Below, piece after piece: positions 21,454-21,799 of a stretch of DNA of 21,799 nt. The notes under the pieces were generated by a model. That model was not told where the DNA came from. It saw only the letters and a program-made list of their open reading frames with translations, and made no database searches. Source of the DNA: a virus. Positions within the stretch are counted from its first letter, which is position 1, and each line of letters begins with the position of its first letter. The stretch lies in IMG/VR virus record IMGVR_UViG_3300013006_000144, positions 1-21,799 of that record; one strand, written 5' to 3'. Position numbers and translations under genes: made by a program.

Positions 21454-21799
21454 TTATACTTTAAGAGCTTTATCCCAAATTACAAGCTGTAGTCGTGGGC
21501 TAAAATTAAAATTATGCTTCTTACAAAGCTCAGCAACAATATGAGCTTTTTCAGAATGCTCAGCTCTACTCCCACAACAAGGCATTAGCCAAATACGATC
21601 AGTAGGTACTTTGCATTCATAAACATATTTTTCTATTATTTCATCAACTTCAGCTTCACTACTCACAACAAACTTAAAACCTGATCGGTTTTTAGCATGC
21701 CATTTCAATACTTCAGGTTTATATCTCTTCTCAACCGGATCACCATTATTACTCAGCTTTGGTGATGTTGTAAATGTAGCCTTCCAATCAAGCCATTGC
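21454..21799 (-). CDS. queE: 7-carboxy-7-deazaguanine synthase QueE, C-terminal part (cut by window edge)
   Basis: QueE is a radical-SAM enzyme that converts carboxy-tetrahydropterin to 7-carboxy-7-deazaguanine, the first committed base in queuosine and in 7-deazaguanine DNA modification. The frame is open through the right edge: in-frame residues upstream of 21708 read QWLDWKATFTTSPKLSNNGD and then KRYKPEVLKW, the classic QueE SPKLS substrate-loop segment. RIWLMPCCGSRAEHSEKAH near the middle and the final FSPRLQLVIW correspond to the family's LMP...A and SPRLHxxIW C-terminal elements. The N-terminal CxxxCxxC cluster lies outside the window. Any start shown within the window, such as the TTG at 21708, is not the true one. 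Confidence 0.85.
   Translation of the reverse strand, partial: QWLDWKATFTTSPKLSNNGDPVEKRYKPEVLKWHAKNRSGFKFVVSSEAEVDEIIEKYVYECKVPTDRIWLMPCCGSRAEHSEKAHIVAELCKKHNFNFSPRLQLVIWDKALKV

Overview
This 21.8 kb window reads as part of a large T4-like tailed phage (myovirus) genome. It is AT-rich and densely packed. It carries recognisable relatives of T4 gp23, gp22, gp21, gp4, gp13, gp20 and gp15, plus a gp31-type co-chaperonin and a gp62-type clamp-loader subunit. The host cannot be settled from sequence. Shine-Dalgarno sites are nearly absent, and the style resembles marine T4-like phages of cyanobacteria, SAR11-type alphaproteobacteria or similar hosts; that last point is an inference.

Layout: almost everything is on the minus strand, so genes are transcribed from high to low coordinates. 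From 7.6 kb down to the left edge lies the virion module: gp15-like sheath terminator, gp20 portal, gp13-like neck protein, gp4-like head-completion nuclease, gp21 protease, a 56-residue gp67-like core protein, gp22 scaffold and gp23 major capsid protein (cut by the left edge). From 7.6 to 11.4 kb lie replication and assembly helpers: a DinG/XPD-type Fe-S helicase, two small proteins (one WYL_2-like), a GroES/gp31-like co-chaperonin, a gp62-like subunit and a DUF366 protein. From 11.4 to 19.75 kb lies an unbroken operon of eleven genes with overlapping or nearly abutting ends. It encodes glycosyltransferase-like proteins, a HAD-phosphatase/nucleotidyltransferase fusion, a short glycerophosphodiesterase-like protein, a methyltransferase-like protein and a DUF3431 protein, which together look like a phage-borne glycan-synthesis island. 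At 19.79 kb is the only plus-strand gene, a putative virion protein. The right end holds a small late gene, a P-loop kinase-like protein and the C-terminal part of QueE (cut by the right edge), which points to 7-deazaguanine synthesis.

Regulation: genes with structural character that have their own upstream gap carry an NATAAATA motif (the T4/cyanophage late-promoter octamer), usually exactly 5 or 6 nt before the start codon. That spacing would place transcription starts at or next to the AUG, so the late mRNAs may be leaderless. Two non-structural units (the helicase and the glycan operon) instead have a shared TATACTATAAT element with a TTGC-type -35 box 16 nt upstream.

No tRNA, rRNA, CRISPR array, insertion sequence or long repeat was seen. 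No intergenic stretch exceeds 100 nt.
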